From the NCBI RefSeq assembly GCF_014267175.1, contig NZ_JACMTR010000002.1, positions 2,188,501 to 2,252,500 on the forward strand: 64,000 bases of DNA, written 5' to 3'. The position numbers were made by a program, and so were the translations under genes. This document shows, in pieces, positions 8,442 through 19,846 of this stretch. Position 1 is the stretch's first letter. Each line of letters begins with the position of its first letter. The stretch is from Pseudonocardia sp. C8 (lineage in GTDB: Bacteria > Actinomycetota > Actinomycetes > Mycobacteriales > Pseudonocardiaceae). The notes under the pieces were generated by a model, which ran no database searches, was not told the DNA's origin, and was given only the letters and a program-made list of their open reading frames with translations.

Positions 8442-9290
8442 ATGGCCGGCCCCGTCCGCCGGACGCGATCCGGCACGTCCCTGCACCCATCCCTGCGTAC
8501 CCGTCGACGGTGGGTGGCGCTGCTCGCCGGCCTCTCCCTGGGGGCCGGCGTCCTGGCCGGTTGCGCCACCGCGTCCGGTGACCCCGGGATCGCCGTGCCG
8601 ACCTTCCCGGAGGAGTCCGGTGGCCCCGCCCCCGGCGCCGAGCCGATCCCGATCAAGCTGCCGGACGACTGCAAGGTGCTGATGGATCCCGAGCAGGCCG
8701 GAGCGCTGTTCGGGCAGGTGCTCGGCTCGGTGTCGGTCCAGACCGTGCGCGGGGTGCCGGAGCCGGCGGTGAACCGCACCGAGCGGACCGCCTGCACCTA
8801 CCGTGTGAGCGGGCCGGACCAGGCGTTCGGCGGCGGCGGTGCCCGCAACAGCGGCCCGGTGCTCTACCAGCTCAACATCGGACGGTACGGCGACGCCGCG
8901 TCGGCGACCCGGCAGTGGCAGCTGAACACGAACGCCGAGCGGGCCGACGCGATCGCCTCGCGCGACATCATGGTCGGGAGCGTGCCCGGCGTGCTCGTCG
9001 AGCGGCCGGACGAGTCGATGCTGGCGCTGGTCTACGGCGTCGACACGCTGACGTTCATCCTGCCGGTCGCCGCGCCCGGGCAGAACCGTTCCGCCGCGGA
9101 GACGCTGCCGGACCTGGCCCAGCGGATCATTCCCGCGCTGACCCCGACCCAGCCGCCCAGCACGCCGCCGCCCGCCCCGCCCGCCCCGCCGCAGGCACCG
9201 GGCAGCGCACCGGCCGCGACCCCGGTCCCCGGTGCGCCGGCGCTGCAGGCCGGGCGCGGGTCCGCGGCGGATCCGCCGGACGCGACCTGA
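8442..9290 (+). CDS. Lipoprotein of unknown function
   Basis: 282 aa. After an Arg-rich n-region, the hydrophobic segment WVALLAGLSLGAGVLAGC ends in a lipobox (LAGC, cleavage before Cys43), so the protein is predicted to be lipid-anchored outside the membrane. The folded part (~60-215) contains two conserved-looking cysteines (DDCKVL and RTACTYRV), as in DUF3558-like actinobacterial lipoproteins. The last ~65 residues are a Pro/Ala-rich tail. The ATG lies six bases after a TAGATT -10 element (8430-8435), so the mRNA may be leaderless. The function is not recognised. Confidence 0.75.
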   Translation: MAGPVRRTRSGTSLHPSLRTRRRWVALLAGLSLGAGVLAGCATASGDPGIAVPTFPEESGGPAPGAEPIPIKLPDDCKVLMDPEQAGALFGQVLGSVSVQTVRGVPEPAVNRTERTACTYRVSGPDQAFGGGGARNSGPVLYQLNIGRYGDAASATRQWQLNTNAERADAIASRDIMVGSVPGVLVERPDESMLALVYGVDTLTFILPVAAPGQNRSAAETLPDLAQRIIPALTPTQPPSTPPPAPPAPPQAPGSAPAATPVPGAPALQAGRGSAADPPDAT

Positions 9291-9332
9291 CCGGCTCCGG
9301 TCACCCGGGCGGCGCACCGATACGGTGATCAT

Positions 9333-10502
9333 GTGCTGCGGACAGGGCTGACCGGAGGAATCGGGGCGGGCAAGTCGACGGTCGCCCGCCGGCTCGTCGA
9401 GCGGGGCGCCGTGCTGGTCGACTCCGACCGGCTCGCCCGCGAGGTCGTCGCCGCGGGAACCGAGGGCCTCGCCGCCATCACCGAGGCGTTCGGCGCCGGC
9501 GTCCTCGGCCCGGACGGCGAGCTCGACCGGCCCGCACTGGCGTCCGTCGTGTTCGGCGACCCGGCGGCCCGCCGCACCCTGGACGGCATCGTGCACCCGC
9601 TGGTGCGCGCCCGCTCGGACGAGCTGGTCGCCGCCGCTCCGCCGGACGCGATCGTCGTGCAGGACGTCCCGCTGCTGGTCGAGGGTGGCATGGCGGCCGC
9701 GTTCCCGCTGGTCGTGGTGGTCGGGGTGGACGCCGAGGAACGGGTCCGGCGGCTGGTCGCGGCGCGCGGGATGGCCGAGCCCGACGCGCGCGCCCGGATC
9801 GCCGCGCAGGCCACCGACGCGCAGCGCCGCGCCGCCGCCGACGTCTGGCTCGACAACTCCGGCGACGAGGAGACGACCCGGCGCCGGGCCGACGCGCTCT
9901 GGGACGAGCGGCTCGTCCCGTTCGAGGAGAACCTGCGGCGCGCCCTGCCGGTTCCGGAGGGCCCGCCCCGGCTCGTCGACCCGGACCCGGACTGGCCCGG
10001 GCAGGCCCGCCGGCTCGCCGACCGGGTGGCGGCCGCGGCCGGGTCGCACGGCCGGGGGGTCGAGCACGTCGGGTCCACCGCGGTGCCCGGGCTGGTCGCC
10101 CGCGACGTCGTCGACCTGCAGCTGGCGGTCGAGTCCCGCTCGGACGCGAACCGGGTGGCCGGGGGGCTCGCGGCGGCCGGGTTCCCCGCCGATCCGGACC
10201 TGCCCGCCGACCTCCCCGCCGACCTCTCCGCCGACCGGGACGCGGGGCCGGTCGGCGCCGGGACGGTGCGCGTGCACCGGTCGGCCGACCCCGGCCGGCC
10301 CGCCGTGGTCGTGGTCCGGGTGCACGGCTCCCCGGCCTGGCGGCACGCGCTGGGTCTCCGGGAGCGGCTCCGCGCGGACGGGCGGGCCCGGGACGCGTAC
10401 GCCGAGCGCAAACACGCCGCCGCGGCGCTCTACGCCGACGATCCGGACCCCCGTCGCTACGCAGCGCACACGGCGGCCTGGCGTGGCGATCCGGACGAGT
10501 GA
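9333..10502 (+). CDS. coaE: Dephospho-CoA kinase fused to GrpB/UPF0157 domain
   Basis: 389 aa, GTG at 9333. The N-terminal ~200 residues are CoaE, the last enzyme of coenzyme A synthesis, which phosphorylates the 3'-OH of dephospho-CoA. The P-loop is GGIGAGKST at 8-16, with [10 protein letters not shown] and QDVPLLVE further on. Residues ~210-389 form a GrpB-like nucleotidyltransferase-fold domain ([22 protein letters not shown]). The fusion is the usual mycobacterial/actinobacterial architecture. A TACGGT -10 element at 9321-9326 places the transcription start at or next to the GTG, so the mRNA is probably leaderless. Confidence 0.95.
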   Translation: MLRTGLTGGIGAGKSTVARRLVERGAVLVDSDRLAREVVAAGTEGLAAITEAFGAGVLGPDGELDRPALASVVFGDPAARRTLDGIVHPLVRARSDELVAAAPPDAIVVQDVPLLVEGGMAAAFPLVVVVGVDAEERVRRLVAARGMAEPDARARIAAQATDAQRRAAADVWLDNSGDEETTRRRADALWDERLVPFEENLRRALPVPEGPPRLVDPDPDWPGQARRLADRVAAAAGSHGRGVEHVGSTAVPGLVARDVVDLQLAVESRSDANRVAGGLAAAGFPADPDLPADLPADLSADRDAGPVGAGTVRVHRSADPGRPAVVVVRVHGSPAWRHALGLRERLRADGRARDAYAERKHAAAALYADDPDPRRYAAHTAAWRGDPDE

Positions 10503-10706
10503 GTTGCGCCGGTGGTGTGACGCGAACCGTGACATCTGCGTGAAGGGCAACCCGTTTCCGTAACGGTTCTCGCTCGTTGGCCGATCAGGCGGGTGCAGAG
10601 CGCCGACGCTCGGAGTCCGCCGAGGTACGGGCGGGTTCCCCGCCGATCGCCCCGGCTCGGGCCGATCGGACGGTGAACCCGGGTACGGCGACGAGAGGAC
10701 ACGGGG

Positions 10707-11492
10707 TTGAGCACGGTGGCGCAGCGATACGGCGCGGACGGCGAGTTCGCCGAGCCCGGTCGCGTGCCTGGCGTCCCCCATCCGGCGTACTACGGGGGCG
10801 GCCGGCACGCCCGTGACGACGATGGCATCGATCACGGGGGCTGGACCGGTGCGGCCGAGGAGCCGCCGCCGACGGACGAACCGCCGCCGATCAGCGGGGC
10901 GCTGGTCCAGCAGCACCGCACGCTGCCGCACGGCGAGCTGCGCGCGGACTTCGGCGCGCACCTGGAGACCCACTACCCGCGCCTGGTCGCGCAGCTGTAC
11001 GCGATCACCCTGAACCCGCAGGAGGCGCACGACGCCGTGCAGGACGCGTACTCGCGTGCCTGGCGGCGCTGGAACGACCTGCGCGACCTTGACGAGGACC
11101 CGGTCCACGGCCACGAGGACCCGGCCGTCGGCTGGGTCCGCCGGGTCGCCATCCGGACCTCGATGCGCGGCCGGTTCCTGCGGCGCCGCCGCCGTCCGGC
11201 CGCGGAGGACACCGACCCGCGCACGGGCGCGCTGCTCGAGGCGCTGGGCCGGCTCGGCCCGGCCGACCGGCGCGCGGTCGTGCTGCACCACATGGCCGGG
11301 CTGCCCGCCGCCGCGGTCGCCGAGCTGGAGGGCGTCGGAGAGCAGGAGATCCGGCGTCGACTGGTCCGGGGCCGGGAGGTCGTCACGGAGGGCATGGCCG
11401 AGGTGCTGGAGGAGATCGTCGGGGCGCCGGTCGAGGCGGCTCCGTACGTGGACGGCGGCCACACCCGCGTCGTCGAGGGGGGACGGGCATGA
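10707..11492 (+). CDS. ECF-like RNA polymerase sigma factor
   Basis: 261 aa from TTG at 10707, which has a GAGAGGAC ribosome site seven bases upstream; GTG at 10716 is the alternative. An unusual Gly/Pro/acidic N-terminal extension of ~75 residues precedes a sigma-2 region (ETHYPRLVAQLYAITLNPQEAHDAVQDAYSRAWRRW) and a sigma-4 region (LGRLGPADRRAVVLHHMAGLPAAAVAELEGVGEQEIRRRLVRGRE). The sigma-2 to sigma-4 linker is basic (RRRRRP). The gene overlaps the next by four bases (ATGA), suggesting a sigma/partner operon. Target promoters are unknown. Confidence 0.85.
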   Translation: MSTVAQRYGADGEFAEPGRVPGVPHPAYYGGGRHARDDDGIDHGGWTGAAEEPPPTDEPPPISGALVQQHRTLPHGELRADFGAHLETHYPRLVAQLYAITLNPQEAHDAVQDAYSRAWRRWNDLRDLDEDPVHGHEDPAVGWVRRVAIRTSMRGRFLRRRRRPAAEDTDPRTGALLEALGRLGPADRRAVVLHHMAGLPAAAVAELEGVGEQEIRRRLVRGREVVTEGMAEVLEEIVGAPVEAAPYVDGGHTRVVEGGRA

Positions 11493-12271
11493 ACGGGTAC
11501 GGCGACATCGACCGCGAGTTCCACCGGCTGGACGACGTGCTCGCCGCGGCCGTCCCGCTGCCGCCCGTCGACGACGTCATCGCCCGCGCCGCCGGGGCCC
11601 GGCGCGCGACCTCCGCGGCGGCCGCCGCCGTGCTGACGGTCGGCACGCTCGGCGGGATCACCGCGGTCGCGACCGCGGCCGCGCCCGACGGCACGTTCGT
11701 CGGTCCGCCGTTCGCGATCGCCTCGCCGGTGACCGCATCGCCGCCCCCGGAGCGGATCGACCCCGGGGCACCGACCCCGGCGCCCGGCGGCGACGCGCTC
11801 CCGCCGGCCTTCGACCCGGCCACGGCGGCGAACCCCGGGGGAGCGCCGGCCGCGGACGGAGCGCCTTCCCCGGACGGCACCGACCCGGGCGGGGTGGCCC
11901 CGGGCGCGCCGGCTCCGGCCGCGCCGCCGCCCGCGCCCGACGGTGGGGGAGCGCCGCCTCCTCCGCCGCCCCCGGCGCCGGCTCCGCCTCCTGCGCCGCC
12001 GACCGATCCCGGTGGTGGCGACGAGGGGTCGGAGGACCCGCCTCCGCCGTCGCCGACGCCCAGCTCGCCGCCGCCGTCCGACGAGCCGGATCCGACGACC
12101 CCGCCGTCGACGTCGAACGGCGAGGGCACGCCGGACCCGACGACCAGCTCGTCGGCCGCGCCGACCACCACGTCGGGGAGCAGCACCACGCCGACGACCG
12201 GCAGCACGACGTCGAACGGTTCCTCGACCAACGCGGTCGGGCAGGGCCCGGCGCAGCACTCGGCGGTCTGA
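11489..12271 (+). CDS. Single-pass membrane protein, putative partner of the ECF-like sigma factor
   Basis: 260 aa. A short N-terminal cytoplasmic part (MNGYGDIDREFHRLDDVLAAAV) is followed by one hydrophobic segment at ~40-63. The outside part (~65-260) is almost entirely Pro/Ala/Gly/Ser/Thr-rich. Position and overlap with the sigma gene suggest an anti-sigma role. However, the zinc-binding HxxxCxxC motif of classical anti-sigma factors is absent and the cytoplasmic part is very short. The fold was not recognised; the disordered exterior resembles a wall-spanning stalk. Confidence 0.6.
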   Translation: MNGYGDIDREFHRLDDVLAAAVPLPPVDDVIARAAGARRATSAAAAAVLTVGTLGGITAVATAAAPDGTFVGPPFAIASPVTASPPPERIDPGAPTPAPGGDALPPAFDPATAANPGGAPAADGAPSPDGTDPGGVAPGAPAPAAPPPAPDGGGAPPPPPPPAPAPPPAPPTDPGGGDEGSEDPPPPSPTPSSPPPSDEPDPTTPPSTSNGEGTPDPTTSSSAAPTTTSGSSTTPTTGSTTSNGSSTNAVGQGPAQHSAV

Positions 12272-12432
12272 CGCCGAGCGTCGCGCTGCCGCCCCGCCGG
12301 CTCGGGGTGGGCGACCCGCGCGCGTCGTGCCGCGCGTCGTCGACGCGGCCGAGCCGGGTCCCCTGCGCGTGCGACACGCTGCCGCCCCGCCGGCAGGCAC
12401 GCTGCCGCCCAGCCCGCCGGGCGACACGTCGC

Positions 12433-12690
12433 ACGCTGCCGCCCCGCGACGGCACGCTGTCGCCCCGCGACGGCACGCTGCCGCCCCGCGACGGCACGCT
12501 GTCGCCCCGCGACGGCACGCTGCCGCCCCGCGACGGCACGCTGCCGCCCCGCGACGGCACGCTGCCGCCCCGCGACGGCACGCTGTCGCCCCGCTGACGG
12601 CATGCTGTCGCCCCGCGACGGCACGCTGTCGCCCCGCTGACGGCATGCTGTCGCCCCGCCGGGAGGCATGCAGCCGCCTCGCCGGGAGGC
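12433..12690. repeat. 21-bp tandem repeat array (~12 copies)
   Basis: Head-to-tail units of 21 bp beginning ACGCTGYCGCCCCGCGACGG, with C or T at the seventh base, run from 12433. The first seven copies are near-perfect. Later copies expand to 22-23 bp through CTGACGG or GGGAGG variants and begin with ATGC instead of ACGC. The unit length is a multiple of three, so frames stay open, but no start, ribosome site or codon bias supports a gene. Confidence 0.9.
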
Positions 12691-12893
12691 ATGCTGCGCG
12701 CCGCGGCCCCGCCGACCGGCGCGCGGCGGCCCGCCGGGAGGCATGCCGCGCCTCGACACCGCCGGCGGTTCCTGCCTGGCCCGCGGGGGCTGCCGGGTCG
12801 ACACCGCCGGCCCGGTCGCGCCGATCGAGCGCCACGTCGCAGCCCGTGCGAGGGGCGCGCGCGAACCTCGCCGGGCGCGGCCGGGGGTCCACC

Positions 12894-13891
12894 TGCACGT
12901 TCCGGCCTCGGACGCGGCGAGATCGTGCACCTCGCCGGGGCGCGGGCTGATCGAGCCGCACCCTCCGGCCCCGGACGGGGCGGGTTCGTGCAGCTCGTCG
13001 GAGTCGCCGGGGTCGAGTTGCACGTTCTGGTCTCGGCCGGGGCGAGATCGTGCAGGTCGCCGGGCTCGGCCGGGTCGGGCTGCACGTTTCGGCCCGGGGT
13101 GGGGCGACTTTGTGCGCCTGGTCGGGTCCGGCGGGGTCGAGTTGCACGTTCTGGTCTCGGGCGGGGCGGGTTCGTGCGTCTCGCTGGGTTCGGCGGGGTC
13201 GAGTTGCACGTTTCGGCCCGGGGTGGGGCGACTTTGTGCGCCTGGTCGGGTCCGGCGGGGTCGAGTTGCACGTTCTGGTCTCGGGCGGGGCGGGTTCGTG
13301 CGTCTCGCTGGGTTCGGCGGGGTCGAGTTGCACGTTTCGGCCCGGGGTGGGGCGACTTTGTGCGCCTCGCCGGGTTCGGCCGGGTCGAGCCGCCACGTTC
13401 TGGCGCCAGCCGGGGCGGGATCGTGCGTCTCGCCGAGTTCGGCCGGGTCGAGTTGCACGTTCTGGTCTCGGCCGGGGCGAGATCGTGCAGGTCGCCGGGC
13501 TCGGCCGGGTCGGGCTGCACGTTTCGGCCGTGCGTGGGGCGGTTTCGTGCGTCTCGCCGGGCTCGGCAAGGTCGAGTTGCACGTTTCGGCCCGGGGTGGG
13601 GCGACTTTGTGCGTCTCGCCGGGTTCGGGCGGGTCGAGCCGCCACGTTCTGGCGCCAGCCGGGGCGGGATCGTGCGTCTCGCTGGGTTCGGCGGGGTCGA
13701 GTTGCACGTTTCGGCCCGGGGTGGGGCGACTTTGTGCGCCTCGCCGGGTTCGGCCGGGTCGAGCCGCCACGTTCTGGCCCCAGCCGGGGCGCGGTTTCGT
13801 GCGTCTCGCCGGTCCCGGCGGGGTCGGGACGCACGTTCCAGCCCTGGGCGGGGCGACATCGTGCAACCCGGTGGGCCGCAGGTCGGCGCGT
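12894..13891. repeat. 62-bp tandem repeat array A (~16 copies)
   Basis: About sixteen contiguous units of 62 bp (some 61-64). Each begins TGCACGTT (or CCACGTT), has GGGGCGA/GGGGCGG at ~21-27 and GTGC at ~32-35, and ends near GGGTCGAGT. GCACG and CGTGC at the two ends of the first half form a short inverted repeat. Several units alternate as two subtypes (TTCGGCCCGGGG and TCTGGTCTCGGG), a sign of expansion by pairs. The period and landmark positions match array B at 41.2 kb. Confidence 0.9.
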
Positions 13892-13985
13892 GCCGCCGGT
13901 ATCGCGCGCCCTGCGTGCCACGAGCGGGTCGTTCGGGGGAAGGAACGCCACGAGCGGCCCGCTCGTGGGGGGACGAGCGGCGTGC

Positions 13986-14528
13986 TCAGCCGGCGAGGCC
14001 GGCCGGCGGGGCCGGGGACGCGCGCGGCCCCAGGTCGATCCCGTGCGCGGCCAGCCAGGCCTCGTGGTCGTGCCCGTGCCGGGCCAGCCCGTCCAGCACG
14101 GCGTGCGAGCGCTCCAGCGCGTACTCGGCGAGTGCCGGCTCCAGCAGCCCCTGGGCGACGGCGGTGACGTACTCGTCCACGTCGATCACCTCGGTGGCCC
14201 GCCCGCGGTGCACGACCAGGTCCAGGTAGAGGTCGGTCATCCGGATCCGCCGCCCGTCGCGGGTGAACGACGCGATGTCGAGGTAGGCGTCCTGGTCGCG
14301 CTCGTGCCCCGGCCGCCACCGCCAGTCGGAGAGGCAGACGCCCAGCTCCGGGATCACCCACGACTCGATCCACCAGGCGTTCGGCCGGGCGACGATCGGC
14401 CGGGACAGGTAGAGCCCCCACTCCTCCTCGCGGAGGGTCTCGATCTCGCGGCGGGTGCCCTTGGTGTCGAACTGGGCGCGGGCGTCGGGGTCGAAGACCT
14501 GCGTCTTGGGCGGGTGCACGGCGACCAT
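13986..14528 (-). CDS. DUF402 domain protein
   Basis: 180 aa from ATG at 14528. It matches the DUF402 pattern: [20 protein letters not shown], then [28 protein letters not shown] and [25 protein letters not shown]. Some DUF402 proteins are nucleoside di-/triphosphatases; the activity here is not established. It is divergent from uvrB, an arrangement shared with other actinobacteria. Confidence 0.85.
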   Translation of the reverse strand: MVAVHPPKTQVFDPDARAQFDTKGTRREIETLREEEWGLYLSRPIVARPNAWWIESWVIPELGVCLSDWRWRPGHERDQDAYLDIASFTRDGRRIRMTDLYLDLVVHRGRATEVIDVDEYVTAVAQGLLEPALAEYALERSHAVLDGLARHGHDHEAWLAAHGIDLGPRASPAPPAGLAG

Positions 14529-14600
14529 CCTGCCGGGGCCGGGCGGGGCTGTCAGGGCGCGCGGCGCGAGACTGTCGGAGGTCGCTCGTACCCTGGGGAC

Positions 14601-16823
<2,223 letters not shown>

Positions 16824-17008
16824 GGCGGTTCGCGCGGGATGTCCGGATTTGCACCGGTGGGGTCCCGGTGTCGGCCGGGGCGGCCCGGGGTACCGGCGGG
16901 CCTCCCGATACCGTGTGTGCCCGTTCCCACCCGTCCCGGCCGTCCGCGACCGCACCGTCGCACGGCCCGACCCCCGCCCGGCCCGGGCGCGCAGCGGAGG
17001 AGCCCCGC

Positions 17009-18289
17009 GTGACCGTCACCCGCATCACGCCCGATCCGGACGTGCCCGCCGGTCCCGGCGCCGGGGTCGTGCCCCGGCTGCGGTCGCTGGCCGTGGCGTG
17101 GACGACGCTCTGGTTCACGGTGCCGCTGCTCGCGGTGTCGCTGTTCTGGTCGTGGATCCGGCTCGGCAACTACGCGCTGGACCTCGACATCTACCGGATC
17201 GGCGTGCAGGTGTGGCTGGCAGGCGGGGACATGTACGGCCCGCTGCCGCCCCCGATGAACGGCCCGCTGCTGCCGTTCATCTACCCGCCGTTCGCCGCGC
17301 TGGCGATGGTGCCGCTGTCGCTCGTGCCCTACCCGGTCGCCTTCACCCTGCAGTTCGTGGTGTCGACGGTGTCGCTGGCCCTCTGCGTCGCGATCGCGAT
17401 CCGGGTGGCCTGGCCGGCCGGTGGGTGGCGGTCCCCGCTCGTCCTCGGTGTCCCGGCGCTGGCCGCGGCCCTGCTGATCGAGCCGGTGGCGCAGACGTAC
17501 GCGTTCGGCCAGATCAACCTGGTGCTGATGGTGCTCGTGCTGGCCGACTGCCTGGCGCCCCGGGCCCGGTGGCCGCGCGGCGTGCTGCTGGGCCTGGCCG
17601 CCGCGATCAAGCTGACCCCCGGCGGGTTCATCCTGTTCTTCCTGGTGCGCCGGGACTGGAAGGCGGCCGGTGTCGCCGTCGCCACCGGGGTCGTCGCCAC
17701 CGGGCTCGGGTTCCTCGCCGACGCCGACTCCTCGGTCCGGTACTGGTTCGTCGGCGGCCCTGCGGCGGACGTCAGCGGCTCGACGTTCTTCTCGAACGAG
17801 ACCGTGCAGGCGGTGCTGGCCCGCCAGGAGGTCCCGGCGCCGTGGTTCACGGTGCTGTGGCTGGTGATCGTGGGCGTCCTGCTGGCGCTGGCGATCCCGG
17901 TGATCCGCCGGACGGAGCCGGTGGTGGCGCTGGCGGCGACCGCGGCCGTGGTCCTCATGGCGACCCCGACCGCGTGGTCGCACCACTGGGTCTGGGTGGT
18001 GCCGGCCCTGATCGGGCTCGCCGGGCACGCGCTGCGGTACCGGTCGGCCGTCTGGGGTGGGCTCGCCGCCGCGATCGCCGCGATCTTCTACATCGCGCCG
18101 TTCCGCTGGATGCCGAACGTGTGGGGCGTCGAGATGAAGTGGAACCTGTGGGAGCAGGTGCTCGGCGCCAGCTACGTCATCCCGGCCACCGTCGCGCTCG
18201 GGCTGGGCTGCTGGTACGTGACCCGGGGGCCGGGCCGGCCCGGTGGGCCGCAGGCGCCCGGCCCGGAGCGGCTGCACGTCGGGGCCTGA
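17009..18289 (+). CDS. GT87-family (DUF2029) polyprenyl-phosphate-dependent mannosyltransferase-like membrane protein
   Basis: 426 aa, GTG at 17009 with a GGAGGAG ribosome site. About ten hydrophobic segments and the GT87 hallmarks are visible: an early-loop Asp pair (LDLDIYRIGVQVWLAGGDMYG), PFIYPPFAALAMVPLSL, FGQINLVLMVLVLAD, and AAIKLTPGGFILFFLVRRDWKAA. The family includes PimE-like alpha-1,2-mannosyltransferases that use polyprenyl-phosphomannose at the outer face of the membrane. The acceptor here is unknown. Confidence 0.85.
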   Translation: MTVTRITPDPDVPAGPGAGVVPRLRSLAVAWTTLWFTVPLLAVSLFWSWIRLGNYALDLDIYRIGVQVWLAGGDMYGPLPPPMNGPLLPFIYPPFAALAMVPLSLVPYPVAFTLQFVVSTVSLALCVAIAIRVAWPAGGWRSPLVLGVPALAAALLIEPVAQTYAFGQINLVLMVLVLADCLAPRARWPRGVLLGLAAAIKLTPGGFILFFLVRRDWKAAGVAVATGVVATGLGFLADADSSVRYWFVGGPAADVSGSTFFSNETVQAVLARQEVPAPWFTVLWLVIVGVLLALAIPVIRRTEPVVALAATAAVVLMATPTAWSHHWVWVVPALIGLAGHALRYRSAVWGGLAAAIAAIFYIAPFRWMPNVWGVEMKWNLWEQVLGASYVIPATVALGLGCWYVTRGPGRPGGPQAPGPERLHVGA

Positions 18290-18366
18290 CCGGAGGGTGC
18301 GGCGGACACCCGCACCCCTATGGCGCCGGCCACACCCCGCCTCTAACCTGGGGCCAGGAGGTGCCG

Positions 18367-19641
18367 GTGGCCGACGACGACGTCCGGGAGCAGGCGAGCA
18401 TCTGTGCGGTGCGTCCGGGAACCGATCTCGGCCGGCACGCGCGCATGCTGTCCCAGCTGCACGACGCCGTGCTCTCCGGGGACGCTGCCCCGGACCGGGC
18501 GCGGCGGCTCATCGCCCGCTCCTGGGACCGGGTCCGCGCCCAGGGCGTGAACCCGGACGCCGGTGACCCGCCCGGCCCGCTCGACGCCGGGCAGGTCGAG
18601 CAGCGGCGTAGCACGTCCCCGCTCGTCCCGGTGCTGCCCGCCCTGCGCTCCGCCCTCACTTCGGTCGCCGAGGACGCCCGGCACGTGATGGTCGTGACCG
18701 ACGCCGACGGCGTGCTGCTGTGGCGGGAGGGGTCCACCGCGGTCCGGCGGCGCGCCGACGGGCTCGGCTTCACCGAGGGCGCCAACTGGTCGGAGTGCTC
18801 GGTCGGCACCAACGCCATCGGCACCGCACTCGCCGAGGGCGGCCCGGTGCAGATCTTCTCCGCCGAGCACTTCGTCCGCAGCCACCACCGCTGGACCTGC
18901 ACGGCGGCCCCGGTGCACGACCCCCGCAGCGGGGAGCTGCTGGGTGTCGTCGACGTGTCCGGGCCCGCCGAGACCATCCACCCGACGACGGTCGCGCTGG
19001 TCAACACGGCCGTCCGGCTCGCCGAGGCGGGGCTCTGGCAGCGGCACGAGGCGCGCCTGGAGGCGCTCCGCACGATCGGCGCCCCGATGCTGGCCGGTAC
19101 GTCCGGGCCCGGCCTCGTCGTGGACGACCACGGCTGGGTCGCCGCCGTCACCGGCCTGCCCGGGGTGGAGCGGGTCGCGGCGCCGTCGGCGGACCGGCTG
19201 ATCGCGGTACACGGCATCGGCCCGTGCCTGCCGGAGCCCGTCCCGGGCGGCTGGCTGCTGCGGCCTGCCGACTCCGGCTCCTCGCGGATGCGGCTGCGCC
19301 TGGACCTCGACGCGCGGCCGCCGCAGGCCGTCGTCGAGGGCAGCTCGCGGTGGGTGCACCCGTTGTCGACCCGGCACGCCGAGGTGCTGGTTCTCCTCGC
19401 CCGGGCCGGGACGGCCGGCCTGGACTCCGCCGCGCTGTCCGAGAGCCTCTACGGCGACCGGGCGCACCTGGTCACGGTGCGCGCCGAGATGTCCCGCCTG
19501 CGGCGCGGTCTCGGCGGGATCCTGCTGGCCCGGCCGTACCGGATCGCCCCGGAGGTCGAGCTGGACCTCACCGGGCTGCGGGAGAGTCGGGTCGTCCGCG
19601 ACTCCGCGGCCCCCGGCATCGCCGCGCTCCGCGACTCCTGA
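18367..19641 (+). CDS. GAF-domain transcriptional regulator (AcoR-like sensory half with C-terminal helix-turn-helix)
   Basis: 424 aa from GTG at 18367, with AGGAG six bases upstream; GTG at 18361 is in frame but too close to that site. An N-terminal helical segment with ARSWDRVRAQGVNP precedes a GAF domain (~100-200) of the type in sigma-54 enhancer-binding regulators: GFTEGANWSECSVGTNAIGTALAEGGPVQIFSAEHF. No AAA+ domain is present. The C-terminal ~90 residues look like a winged helix (LSTRHAEVLVLLARAGTAGLDSAALSESLYGD). Its neighbour is an acetoin/diacetyl-reductase-like SDR gene, and a perfect inverted repeat lies between them, so it probably senses a small carbonyl or alcohol and regulates that gene. 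Effector unproven. Confidence 0.82.
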   Translation: MADDDVREQASICAVRPGTDLGRHARMLSQLHDAVLSGDAAPDRARRLIARSWDRVRAQGVNPDAGDPPGPLDAGQVEQRRSTSPLVPVLPALRSALTSVAEDARHVMVVTDADGVLLWREGSTAVRRRADGLGFTEGANWSECSVGTNAIGTALAEGGPVQIFSAEHFVRSHHRWTCTAAPVHDPRSGELLGVVDVSGPAETIHPTTVALVNTAVRLAEAGLWQRHEARLEALRTIGAPMLAGTSGPGLVVDDHGWVAAVTGLPGVERVAAPSADRLIAVHGIGPCLPEPVPGGWLLRPADSGSSRMRLRLDLDARPPQAVVEGSSRWVHPLSTRHAEVLVLLARAGTAGLDSAALSESLYGDRAHLVTVRAEMSRLRRGLGGILLARPYRIAPEVELDLTGLRESRVVRDSAAPGIAALRDS

Positions 19642-19712
19642 TCGGCCCGGCCGCGCTCCGCGGCTGCGACCGCGATCGACCGTTCCCGCCGAGCCACCTC
19701 CTGAGCGGGACG

Positions 19713-19731
19713 GTTGCAACCCCACTGCAAC
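19713..19731. promoter_or_regulatory. Inverted repeat GTTGCA-N7-TGCAAC upstream of SDR gene
   Basis: Perfect 6-bp arms with a 7-base spacer, ~115 bases before the SDR start and ~70 bases after the GAF regulator stop. It is the only clear dyad in this gap and is a plausible binding site for the adjacent regulator. Confidence 0.5.
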
Positions 19732-19846
19732 GCTGGCCGCGGCCGGTGTCACGGGAGTGAACTCTCGGGGCACGGGCCGGGTCCGTCCCGGCCGTACCGG
19801 CCGCCGGCGGGGTCCGGCGCCGCGCCGTCGAGACGAGGGAGCCGAC

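Larger units (their letters stand above)
12272..13985. other. 1.7-kb non-coding interval filled with tandem repeats
   Basis: Between two convergent genes there is no credible coding sequence. Many long open frames cross it on both strands, but they translate to repetitive Arg/Pro strings because the repeat units keep all frames open. It contains a 21-bp array (12433-12690) and a 62-bp array (12894-13891), described separately. The flanks 12272-12432 and 12691-12893 hold degenerate versions of the same units. Confidence 0.8.

Noticed and set aside
11489..12271. Classical zinc anti-sigma factor
   Set aside because: The HxxxCxxC motif is absent and the cytoplasmic part is too short for a standard anti-sigma domain.
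12894..13891. Tandem array resembling a CRISPR array
   Set aside because: Units are contiguous at 62 bp with no unique spacers, and no cas genes are present. The same applies to array B at 41187-41869.
10973..14421. Several 500-1000-residue open frames on both strands across the repeat region
   Set aside because: They overlap the sigma, partner and DUF402 genes, have repetitive Arg/Pro/His translations, lack ribosome sites, and stay open only because the unit composition excludes stop codons.
16849..19641. A 930-residue open frame covering the GT87 gene and the GAF regulator
   Set aside because: The first ~500 residues are a shadow of the GT87 gene; the ribosome site and domain start place the regulator at 18367.
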